DNA of 8,873 nucleotides from Lutispora sp. (GTDB taxonomy: Bacteria > Bacillota > Clostridia > Lutisporales > Lutisporaceae): positions 1 through 8,873 of the forward strand of contig JAUQXG010000150.1 of assembly GCA_030834765.1 (NCBI GenBank), given 5' to 3'. Positions 1 through 6,857 of this stretch are shown in pieces. Below the pieces are notes generated by a model. The model had not been told where the DNA came from. It saw only the letters and a list, made by a program, of their open reading frames with translations, and did no database searches. Each line of letters opens with the position of its first letter. The stretch's first letter is position 1. The translations under genes and the position numbers were made by a program.

Positions 1-1047
1 AACACAGAGCTTTTAACAGGAAAAGGGCCAGACATATTGTGCGGTATCTATCCTGCTATGGGGTACATTTCAAAAGGAGTCTTCATGGATTTAAACGAAG
101 CGATAAATGTAGATAATGGATTTAATAAAAATGATTATAATGAAGCAGTTATAGAAGGCTCTAAGTATGGAGCGCATCAGTATATAATGCCTATATTGTA
201 TACGAAGCAATTCTACATAGGGAATAAGAAGCTTTTGGAGGATAAGGGGATAACCGTGGGTATAGACTGGAGCTGGAGAGACTTCTATGATGCAATGAAT
301 AAAGCGAACCAAAAAGGTAAAAGCTGTTATGCTGTATCCAAATATTCTGAGGATTATGTATTGAAGAATATAGTAATAGATGAGCTGGAGTATTATATCG
401 ACTGGGACAAGAAGGCTGCAAAGTTTGACTCAAAGGAATTTTTAGAAACATTAAAGCTTTTAATGTCAATCAAAAGTGGAAAATTTGAACATCCTGAAGC
501 AAAGCCTTTTCCTAAGGGTGGAAGCAATTTAGAGATGCTGGAGAACAGTACACTATTTTATCCTGATCTTTATTCAGGAAATTATGGGACATCTCATATT
601 ATTAATCCCTATTTAGATGGAATGGTACTATTGCCAAGACCTACAGGAGAAAATGCTAATACAAAGCCATTCTTTGCCTATAATGTAGGTATAAATAGCA
701 ATTCAGAATATAAAGAAGAGGCATGGAAATATATAAAATACCTTTTGAGCGAGGACATTCAGTTTTATCTGAGTGAAAATGATTTTCCAATAAACAAAAA
801 AGCAGATGAAAAAAGGTTATCAATGGAACTAGAAACCATGAAAAAGCATGGTTTTGATGTAAATTCCACCTTACAAGCCTTTAAGGGTATAAGAAGTAGC
901 CTGAATAAAAATGATGCATTGGGGGCACCAGAAGAATTAGTCAATACCATTTGGAGTGAAGTAAAAATATATCTTGCTGGCAATATGAGTGCTGAGGAGA
1001 CAGCCAAGACCATACAAAACAAGGCAGGATTGTACCTTAGCGAGTAG
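1..1047 (+). CDS. Extracellular solute-binding protein of a carbohydrate ABC importer (5' partial)
   Basis: This is the substrate-binding lipoprotein type component of an ABC importer, expected to sit outside the membrane and hand substrate to the two permeases encoded next. The reading frame is open from the first base, and the first visible residues (TELLTGKGPDIL) already match the early-domain motif of family 1 sugar-binding proteins. The gene therefore starts upstream, and the TTG at 37 is not its start. About 348 residues are visible of a family usually near 420-450, so the signal peptide and roughly 80-100 residues are missing. The stretch FFAYNVGINSNSEYKEEAWKY followed by IKYLLSEDIQ is the family's typical C-lobe motif, where the chain recognises that a residue-rich helix packs the lobe. 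Two stop codons stand in tandem (TAG TAA). The family assignment is firm, while the ligand (sugar, oligosaccharide or other) cannot be told. Confidence 0.88.
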   Translation, partial: NTELLTGKGPDILCGIYPAMGYISKGVFMDLNEAINVDNGFNKNDYNEAVIEGSKYGAHQYIMPILYTKQFYIGNKKLLEDKGITVGIDWSWRDFYDAMNKANQKGKSCYAVSKYSEDYVLKNIVIDELEYYIDWDKKAAKFDSKEFLETLKLLMSIKSGKFEHPEAKPFPKGGSNLEMLENSTLFYPDLYSGNYGTSHIINPYLDGMVLLPRPTGENANTKPFFAYNVGINSNSEYKEEAWKYIKYLLSEDIQFYLSENDFPINKKADEKRLSMELETMKKHGFDVNSTLQAFKGIRSSLNKNDALGAPEELVNTIWSEVKIYLAGNMSAEETAKTIQNKAGLYLSE

Positions 1048-1070
1048 TAATTAAGCATTGAATGCAACAA

Positions 1071-1115
1071 GTGAGAACATAAGATAAATTTATCCTATAT
1101 TCTCACTTTTTGTTT
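1071..1115 (+). terminator. Rho-independent terminator or attenuator after the binding-protein gene
   Basis: Two 18-nt arms, 1071-1088 and 1089-1106, are inverted repeats with only two mismatches. They start GTGAGAA and end TTCTCAC, and are followed directly by TTTTTGTTT. The arms abut, so the apex must open to form a small loop inside GATAAATTTATC. The T-tract lies only on the plus-strand side, so it acts on transcription from the binding-protein gene. It sits 24 nt after the stop codon and about 70 nt before the first permease gene. This position suits partial termination, giving more binding protein than permease. I see only a weak possible -10 (TATACA, 1154-1159) and no convincing -35 between it and the next gene. 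Confidence 0.8.
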
Positions 1116-1161
1116 AATATGGGATATTTCGATATGATTATTTTAATCAAAATTATACAAT

Positions 1162-1168
1162 AAGGAAG
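1162..1168 (+). promoter_or_regulatory. Ribosome binding site that sets the first permease start
   Basis: The purine run AAGGAAG ends right against an ATG at 1169 but lies 6 nt before a second in-frame ATG at 1175. Because a ribosome needs several bases of spacing, 1175 is the more likely initiation codon. Confidence 0.65.
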
Positions 1169-1174
1169 ATGATT

Positions 1175-2047
1175 ATGTTTTCAAAATATAAGAAAAAAGA
1201 AACCATAATGACTCTGATATTGATAGCACCCAGCGTGATAGGGTTATTAATTTTTTATATTATCCCCTTTATATGGATGATCATATATTCTCTTTTTGAT
1301 AGTCCTATAAATGGAGAGTTTGTTGGGATGCAAAATTATATAAATCTTCTTAGCAATCATGCATATAAACAAGCTGTTATTAATACAGCTATCTTTACTA
1401 TGATAAGCGTTCCTCTTATCATAATAATCTCTTTGCTATTGTCTATGCTGTTAGATAAAAAAATACACTTTTCCCAGAACATTAAAACTGCATTCATAGT
1501 GCCTTTAGTGGTGCCTGTAGCATCTGTCATAATCTTTTTTGAACTTTTTTTTAATAAAGAAGGATTTTTAAATAATATACTATATTTTTTTCACATACCG
1601 TCTATTGATTGGATGAATTCATCTTATGCCATGATGGCAGTAATAACAATTTATATATGGAAAAACATGGGGTATAACATAATCTTATTCTTTGCAGGAC
1701 TTCAAGGCATACCAAAAGAATATTATGAAGCCGCCAGCATAGATGGTGCAGGGCCAATTGCAAAGTTTTTTCATATTACCCTTGTCTATCTGATGCCAAC
1801 CACATTTTTTGTAATAATAATATCTATTATCAATTCCTTCAAGGTATTTAGAGAAGTATATCTAATAGCGGGGGACTATCCCCATCAAAGTATATATATG
1901 CTTCAACACTATATGAACAATGCCTTCCGAAAACTGGATTATCATAAGCTGGTCACCTCTGCAATTTTGATGACCTTAGTAATTTATATATTTGTTTTTA
2001 TTTTATTTAAGATACAGAAAAAAATCAATGAATCCATTGGGAATTAG
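1175..2047 (+). CDS. Carbohydrate ABC transporter permease, MalF/UgpA type
   Basis: One of the two membrane subunits that form the translocation channel of a CUT1-type sugar importer. The protein has 290 residues, normal for the short MalF-like proteins of Firmicutes. Six hydrophobic segments are visible at about residues 11-40, 70-93, 106-126, 152-175, 206-224 and 261-280. The cytoplasmic EAA loop that docks to the ATPase is at 182-208 (EYYEAASIDGAG, then FFHITLVYLMP), with the conserved glycine. The motif GMQNYINLL after the first membrane segment is also typical. I chose ATG 1175 over ATG 1169 because only 1175 is properly spaced from AAGGAAG. The gene ends 11 nt before the partner permease, whose ribosome site overlaps this stop codon. 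The family call is firm, while the substrate is unknown. Confidence 0.9.
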   Translation: MFSKYKKKETIMTLILIAPSVIGLLIFYIIPFIWMIIYSLFDSPINGEFVGMQNYINLLSNHAYKQAVINTAIFTMISVPLIIIISLLLSMLLDKKIHFSQNIKTAFIVPLVVPVASVIIFFELFFNKEGFLNNILYFFHIPSIDWMNSSYAMMAVITIYIWKNMGYNIILFFAGLQGIPKEYYEAASIDGAGPIAKFFHITLVYLMPTTFFVIIISIINSFKVFREVYLIAGDYPHQSIYMLQHYMNNAFRKLDYHKLVTSAILMTLVIYIFVFILFKIQKKINESIGN

Positions 2048-2058
2048 GAGGTAGAGGA

Positions 2059-2940
2059 ATGAGTAGAATAAAAGCAAAGATTATGACTATATTGCTCATT
2101 GCTTTGGCTCTGATGATGCTATTTCCCATGATTTTAACTGTGACGAATTCCTTTATGGGAAGCCAAGAGATAGAGAACAATTATAGCAGAAATGATGAGG
2201 AGCTAGATCAGAATACTTTTTTTAGTATGAAGCTAATACCAGACTCCGTGACACTGAGACAGTATTATGATATTCTCATTGCCAAACATAAATTTCTGAG
2301 AATGTTTTGGAACTCTGTTTTTATTGTTTTGCCTATTGTCGCAGGACAAGTTGTGATATCCTCCATGGCAGCCTTTGTTTTTGCCAAACTAAAGTTCAAA
2401 GGAAAAGATGTTCTGTTTTTTATATATATCATCATTATGATGATGCCCTTTCAAGTCACTTTAGTTCCCAATTACATCACCTTAGACAAATTGGGACTTA
2501 TTGATAAATACTCTGCTATCATATTTCCTGGAGTATTTGGCGCCTTTGGCGTATTCTTGATGAGGCAGTTCATGATAGCAATTCCCAATGAATGCATAGA
2601 AGCGGCAAGAGTTGATGGATGCTCATTGCTGCAAATATTTTTTAAAATAGCTTTACCCTTATCTAAAGGAGGGATAGCCTCTTTAGCTATTTTATCCTTT
2701 ATAGATAATTGGAATATGGTAGAGCAGCCATTGATATTTTTAAAAGACACCAATAAATATCCTTTATCCATATACTTATCAAAGATAAATCATACTGAAC
2801 TAGGTATTGCCTTTGCTGCCAGTATAATATATATGCTTCCTATGCTTCTCATGTTTTTGTATGGTGAAAATTATTTAGTAGAAGGCATCTCGCGTTCTAT
2901 CATAAATGATGAAGGGGTGGATACTAGTGAATATATATGA
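2059..2940 (+). CDS. Carbohydrate ABC transporter permease, MalG/UgpE type
   Basis: Second channel subunit, expected to pair with the preceding MalF-like protein. It has 293 residues. Hydrophobic segments are seen at about 8-31, 85-109, 118-139, 152-172, 205-224 and 250-268. The EAA loop is at 178-205 (ECIEAARVDGCSLLQIFFKI, then ALPLSKGG). The C-terminal motif LYGENYLVEGI matches the family, but it ends in SRSIINDEGVDTSEYI rather than the usual G-[AS]-V-K-G ending. The first extracytoplasmic loop (about 32-84) is somewhat longer and more acidic than usual. AGGAGG at 2046-2051, overlapping the previous stop, lies 7 nt before the ATG. The 3' end overlaps the start of the adaptor gene by 14 nt, which suggests coupled translation of importer and adaptor. 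Confidence 0.9.
   Translation: MSRIKAKIMTILLIALALMMLFPMILTVTNSFMGSQEIENNYSRNDEELDQNTFFSMKLIPDSVTLRQYYDILIAKHKFLRMFWNSVFIVLPIVAGQVVISSMAAFVFAKLKFKGKDVLFFIYIIIMMMPFQVTLVPNYITLDKLGLIDKYSAIIFPGVFGAFGVFLMRQFMIAIPNECIEAARVDGCSLLQIFFKIALPLSKGGIASLAILSFIDNWNMVEQPLIFLKDTNKYPLSIYLSKINHTELGIAFAASIIYMLPMLLMFLYGENYLVEGISRSIINDEGVDTSEYI
2911..2920 (+). promoter_or_regulatory. Ribosome binding site that sets the adaptor start at GTG 2927
   Basis: GAAGGGGTGG ends 6 nt before the GTG at 2927. The alternative ATG codons at 2906 and 2909 have no purine-rich site upstream, and using them would place this strong site inside the gene. It lies within the 3' end of the MalG-type permease gene. Confidence 0.65.
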
Positions 2941-4201
2941 AACAAAAAAGCCAATAGTGAATAGGAAAAAGAAAATATTAAATTTGGCCAAGATTTTCCT
3001 TGGCATCATTATAGTTCTTACCTTTTTTTCTAAGAGCTTTTATAGCTGGACTCTGCCAAAGGTCAGGGCTGAGAACATTGGTGCTGGCAGCTTGACCAAA
3101 GAAATAATCGGAGAGGGTATCGTTGAGGTAAAGGATAGAATAGAGCACTATGTGTCTGTGACAGCCCAGATAAAGGAAGTAAAGGTTCATGTAGGCGACA
3201 GAGTAAGAAAAGGCGATATTATCATGGTATTAGCCAAAGAAGATATTGAAAAGGAGCTGGAGAGAAAAAATATTGAGCTTTCAGAGCTGAAGCTTGAATA
3301 TGACAATATCTTATCGAATAAAGAGATTAACAGCATAAATACTTATAATCAAAGACTTAAGGAGTTAGAAGAAGATTTATCCTATAAAGAAAAGGATTTG
3401 GTGATCTACAAAGCATTATATGAACAAGGGGCTGAATCAAAAAATACATTTGAAGCCAAGGAAAGAGAGTGCAATTCAATAAGGACAAAACTTGACAACC
3501 TAAAGAAAGAATTTGAGCAGGGTCAGCAAAATAGTCTTAGGGATATTGAGGCTGCAAAGCTGTCCATAGCAAAGAAAGAGCTTGAAATAAGAGATATCAA
3601 GGAAGATATAGAGAATTCTCTTATTCTTTCCCCATCGGAAGGCATAATGAAAGAAATAAACTTTAAAAAAGGAATGATACTTAATGATTCTGATCCTGTA
3701 TATATATTGGATAATGTAAATAGTGGCTTTCAAATGAGAGTGGACTTAGACAGCGGCAAAAGTCAATACATAAACCTAGGAGATGAGGTTCAGATAATCA
3801 TCAAAAATAGGGGAGATATAACACTAGATGGTCAGGTAAAAGCTATAGGTGATAAAAAAGACGATTATAGCAAAAAGACTATAATAGCGGATTTAGATCA
3901 GGCTGATTTGCTTGGTGGGGAAACTGGAGAGCTTTATTTGAAAAAGAAGATTGGCTCCTATGATATCATCGTACCTAGATCGGCTATAGGAAAGGATAGT
4001 GAAGGAGAATATGTATTTGTACTGGAAGAGAGAGAGGGGCCATTGGGCAAAGAATATGAGGTGTCAAAGCGCAAGGTTACAATCGGTGAGTCAGATAATA
4101 GCTATATAGGAATACGCTCAGGCTTACTTGGAAGTGAAAAAGTAGTGGTTTCCAGCAATAAGAGTTTATTTGATAGGAACTCTGTAATATTAGAAAAATA
4201 A
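2927..4201 (+). CDS. HlyD/MacA-like membrane-fusion (periplasmic adaptor) protein
   Basis: An adaptor normally found in export systems, anchored by one N-terminal membrane helix with the bulk outside the cell membrane. From GTG 2927 it has 424 residues. It shows a basic N-terminus, a membrane segment at about 19-36, a first biotinyl-lipoyl half (VSVTAQIKEVKVHVGDRVRK, 76-95), a long charged coiled-coil hairpin (about 104-230) with a turn motif near QGAESKNTFEAKE, and a second lipoyl half (ILSPSEGIMKEINFKKGM, 233-250). A beta-barrel region follows at about 266-345, then a membrane-proximal domain (IIVPRSAIGKDSEGEYVFVL, then SGLLGSEKVVV). The domain order is complete, with no break. The odd point is context: it follows two sugar-importer permeases and precedes a MacB-core protein. 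Its partner is probably that next gene. The family is clear, while its role here is inferred. Confidence 0.85.
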   Translation: MNIYETKKPIVNRKKKILNLAKIFLGIIIVLTFFSKSFYSWTLPKVRAENIGAGSLTKEIIGEGIVEVKDRIEHYVSVTAQIKEVKVHVGDRVRKGDIIMVLAKEDIEKELERKNIELSELKLEYDNILSNKEINSINTYNQRLKELEEDLSYKEKDLVIYKALYEQGAESKNTFEAKERECNSIRTKLDNLKKEFEQGQQNSLRDIEAAKLSIAKKELEIRDIKEDIENSLILSPSEGIMKEINFKKGMILNDSDPVYILDNVNSGFQMRVDLDSGKSQYINLGDEVQIIIKNRGDITLDGQVKAIGDKKDDYSKKTIIADLDQADLLGGETGELYLKKKIGSYDIIVPRSAIGKDSEGEYVFVLEEREGPLGKEYEVSKRKVTIGESDNSYIGIRSGLLGSEKVVVSSNKSLFDRNSVILEK

Positions 4202-4218
4202 AAGTGAGGTGGAGGTGA

Positions 4219-5595
4219 ATGAGGAAGAAGAGTATTTTTGCAATCATATTTATTTTTATTCTCACTATGCTCCTGTGCAAATCAACGTATTCTAAAACCC
4301 AGGAACTGTTCGGCAATGTAGGATATAATAGATTTACTGTGAGGTTAAAGGGAGATTCTCTATTGAAAAATGCTTTGGATAAAGCTGATGCAGAGGAATT
4401 GGAGAAGGTATTATCTTCAGAGATGATGACCTATTATACCTTTAATAAAGGACATGCAGCCACAAAGCAATCCAAGACGGAAGCCTTAATTTGCGGCATA
4501 AAGGGTGAATACAATGCGTTTTATAATATGAAATTAAAAAGAGGCTCATTTTTGAACCAAAAGGATTATGAGGATAAAGACTATGTGGCAGTTATTGATG
4601 AAAGTTTAGCCAAAAGCCTTTTTAAATCAGATGATGTGATAGGTTTAGATATATATATACATGGTAAAAAGTTTAAAATAATAGGAATAACTCAAAATGA
4701 TACATCCATAATAGGAAAGATTATAGAAAAGAAGCTGCCTTATGCATATATACCCTTGAGTATAATGGAGGAAGAAAAGCAAGATTATTATATTACAAAT
4801 ATTGAATTTGAAGCTGTTGAAGATTCCCTCGATAAACCTATAATCAAAGATAAAATATATTTGATTGGCAAAAATCCTAATGATTTTTATATAGAGGACT
4901 GGCGTGAGAAAGGCATATTATCTAAACAAAGGGTTGATATTTTATTTTTTATCATAGGTATATATTGGATATACACCTTGCTTTTGATTGTACTTAATAT
5001 ATTTAGAAATTCTCTAAGCCTTCTAAAAAGTTATTTTAGAGATGATTATTTTTCAAATATGATGAAAGAGATAGGCTTAAAACTATGGATAGCTTTTTCA
5101 AAGATGGTTGGAATTTTAATAGTTCTCATATTTATATGGAAGAAGATTTCATTTGACTTATATATCTTGCCAGGAGGATTCCCAGATGACCCTACCAGCA
5201 TAAACGAAATTCTTCAAACTATGAAAGCGGGAGTGGTACAATTTATCAAAGCTGATTATTCTTATATGCTTCATCATAATTTGATGATAGGATTTTTACA
5301 AAAACAAGTAACCTTGATTTTTTTATTATCTTTACTTTCTGAGCTTTATATTCTATTTTATATATTAAAAAACATAAAAGTCCATTTCAACAATGATATG
5401 GAAGCTGTAAAGAGTATAGGTTTTTATCTTATAGTCTCAATCATATTATCTTTCCTTGTACTTTATATCATCGGCTTCCCTATAGAGCTTTCAATAAAAA
5501 ATATAATAATATTATGGGCGGGTTTCTTTACTATTGCTATGGTAAAAGGCAATAAATATATCCAGTCACAGGGTATGGAGGTAAAAGATGAGTAA
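4219..5595 (+). CDS. Membrane protein with MacB-like extracytoplasmic core domain and atypical membrane region
   Basis: I recognise the N-terminal half but not the whole. A membrane helix at about 6-23 is followed by an outside domain of about 215 residues. In it, MKLKRGSFLNQKDYEDKDYV, then VIDESLAKSLF, IGLDIYIHGKKFKIIGITQ (104-160) follows the pattern of the MacB periplasmic core found in FtsX/MacB/LolC-type permeases. The C-terminal part does not look like an FtsX domain. It has about five hydrophobic segments (240-263, 288-308, 365-384, 400-420, 425-442) instead of three, and no obvious FtsX ending. The N-terminal MLLCK is not a good lipobox. The start ATG lies behind AGGTGGAGGTG, 17 nt after the adaptor gene, and the 3' end overlaps the ATPase gene by 8 nt. 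It probably works with the adaptor as a MacA/MacB-like pair, but no MacB-type ATPase is present. Function is unknown. Confidence 0.65.
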   Translation: MRKKSIFAIIFIFILTMLLCKSTYSKTQELFGNVGYNRFTVRLKGDSLLKNALDKADAEELEKVLSSEMMTYYTFNKGHAATKQSKTEALICGIKGEYNAFYNMKLKRGSFLNQKDYEDKDYVAVIDESLAKSLFKSDDVIGLDIYIHGKKFKIIGITQNDTSIIGKIIEKKLPYAYIPLSIMEEEKQDYYITNIEFEAVEDSLDKPIIKDKIYLIGKNPNDFYIEDWREKGILSKQRVDILFFIIGIYWIYTLLLIVLNIFRNSLSLLKSYFRDDYFSNMMKEIGLKLWIAFSKMVGILIVLIFIWKKISFDLYILPGGFPDDPTSINEILQTMKAGVVQFIKADYSYMLHHNLMIGFLQKQVTLIFLLSLLSELYILFYILKNIKVHFNNDMEAVKSIGFYLIVSIILSFLVLYIIGFPIELSIKNIIILWAGFFTIAMVKGNKYIQSQGMEVKDE

Positions 5596-6685
5596 GGTTG
5601 TTTTGAAAAATATCGATAAAATATATGATAATGGTTTTCATGCGGTTAAGAATCTGAGTCTGAATATAGATTCTCAGGAGTTTGTGGTATTGGTAGGACC
5701 TTCTGGCTGTGGCAAGACTACTACTCTTCGAATGATAGCAGGACTTGAACAGATTACAAAAGGGGAGTTATACATAGACGAAAAGCTGGTAAATCATGTA
5801 GAGGCAAAAGATAGAGATATAGCCATGGTTTTTCAAAACTATGCCCTCTATCCTCATATGACGGTTTTTGATAATATGGCTTTCGGATTGAAAATGAGGA
5901 AGATAAATAAGAAGGAAATATATAAAAAGGTTACAGAGATAGCCAAGTCCATTGATATGGAAAGCTTGCTTAATAGGAAACCCCATGAGCTTTCAGGAGG
6001 ACAAAGGCAAAGAGTGGCATTAGGGAGAGCGATTGTGAGGAATCCAAAAATATTTTTGATGGATGAACCTTTATCCAACCTAGATGCAAAGTTGAGGGTC
6101 CAAATGAGAGCGGAGATTGTAAAACTTTATCATAGACTCCATACAACCTTTATATATGTAACTCACGATCAGACAGAAGCAATGACAATGGGTACAAAGA
6201 TAGTTGTAATGAATAAGGGGTATATCCAGCAGATTGCTGATCCTCAAACCATTTATGATAAGCCTGCCAATCTCTTTGTGGCTTCCACTATAGGAAGTCC
6301 GCAAATGAATTTTATAGATGCCTGTGTGATAGCAGAAGGAGACTTAGTCTATCTGAAATTTGGAGAATTTAAAATAAAGATATCCTCTGAGATTTCGGAA
6401 AATCTATTGAAAATGGGGTATAAAGATAGAGAAGTGATACTTGGAATAAGACCTGAAAATATAAGGATAGCAGAAGAGAACAATTGTGATGCCATATCAT
6501 TGAAATTGGAGCTTGTAGAAATATTGGGATATGAAAATATACTATATCTAGAGCTCCTAGAGAACAACATAGTGGTGAAGGTAGATACAAGATTTGGGGC
6601 AACAGTAGGGAGCTATTTGAATTTAAGCTTTGATGTAGAGAAGATTCATGTGTTTGATAAGATTACTAAAAATGCAATTATTTAA
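5588..6685 (+). CDS. ABC transporter ATP-binding protein, MalK/MsmK/UgpC type with TOBE domains
   Basis: Cytoplasmic ATPase that powers CUT1 carbohydrate importers by docking on the EAA loops of the two permeases. It has 365 residues, the usual length. All nucleotide-binding motifs are intact: Walker A GPSGCGKT (37-44), Q-loop Q83, signature LSGGQ (135-139), Walker B IFLMDE (155-160), D-loop SNLD (163-166) and switch histidine H193. The C-terminal regulatory half carries GSPQMNF (236-242) and LGIRPENI (285-292), hallmarks of the MalK TOBE region. MacB/LolD-type ATPases are much shorter and lack this part. GGAGG at 5577-5581 lies 6 nt before the ATG, which sits inside the preceding gene (8-nt overlap). 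It is the only ATPase in the window, so it must serve the importer and might also serve the MacB-like protein. MsmK-like proteins can be shared between several importers. Confidence 0.93.
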   Translation: MSKVVLKNIDKIYDNGFHAVKNLSLNIDSQEFVVLVGPSGCGKTTTLRMIAGLEQITKGELYIDEKLVNHVEAKDRDIAMVFQNYALYPHMTVFDNMAFGLKMRKINKKEIYKKVTEIAKSIDMESLLNRKPHELSGGQRQRVALGRAIVRNPKIFLMDEPLSNLDAKLRVQMRAEIVKLYHRLHTTFIYVTHDQTEAMTMGTKIVVMNKGYIQQIADPQTIYDKPANLFVASTIGSPQMNFIDACVIAEGDLVYLKFGEFKIKISSEISENLLKMGYKDREVILGIRPENIRIAEENNCDAISLKLELVEILGYENILYLELLENNIVVKVDTRFGATVGSYLNLSFDVEKIHVFDKITKNAII

Positions 6686-6709
6686 TGATGTGGGAAATAG
6701 AAATAATTT

Positions 6710-6744
6710 ATAAGCCCAAATAATCAATTGTTATTTGGGCTTAT
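6710..6744. terminator. Hairpin after the transport operon, probable terminator
   Basis: A perfect 14-bp stem (6710-6723 with 6731-6744, core AAGCCCAAATAA) closes a 7-nt loop, starting 24 nt after the ATPase stop. The plus-strand T-tract is poor (TTGTAAT), although a T-rich run (GCTTTT) follows further down. The sequence on its other side is T-rich when read on the minus strand (TTATAAATTATTT), so it could act in both directions. Confidence 0.65.
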
Positions 6745-6813
6745 TGTAATATATGCTTTTATTATAACCGCAACGCATTTATAAAGATTGCTGGTTACAG
6801 CCATTATTTATAA

Positions 6814-6855
6814 AAAGTGGGGAATAGCCCAAAGTTAAGAGCTATTCCCCATTTT
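6814..6855. terminator. Terminator of the chemoreceptor gene, possibly bidirectional
   Basis: A stem of 10 perfect GC-containing pairs (GGGGAATAGC 6819-6828 with GCTATTCCCC 6841-6850) is extended by A-T and one G-T pair to 6814 and 6855, around a 12-nt loop. Read on the minus strand it lies 2 nt after the chemoreceptor stop and is followed by CTTTTTATAAAT, a good intrinsic terminator. Read on the plus strand it is followed by ATTTTAATT, so it may also stop read-through from the transport operon. Confidence 0.8.
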
Positions 6856-6857
6856 AA

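Noticed and set aside
37..39. TTG codon as start of the binding-protein gene
   Set aside because: The frame is open upstream to base 1 and already encodes conserved family residues, and no ribosome site precedes the TTG.
1055..1065. Small palindrome GCATTGAATGC after the binding-protein stop
   Set aside because: Five-base arms with a one-base centre cannot form a stable hairpin, and it matches no operator I know.
1135..1149. Inverted repeat TGATTA-TTT-TAATCA upstream of the first permease as an operator
   Set aside because: A six-base repeat made almost only of A and T is expected by chance in such AT-rich DNA, and no promoter can be placed convincingly around it.
6790..6801. Short hairpin GCTG-GTTA-CAGC between the two terminators
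   Set aside because: Only four base pairs, with no associated T-tract or start site.
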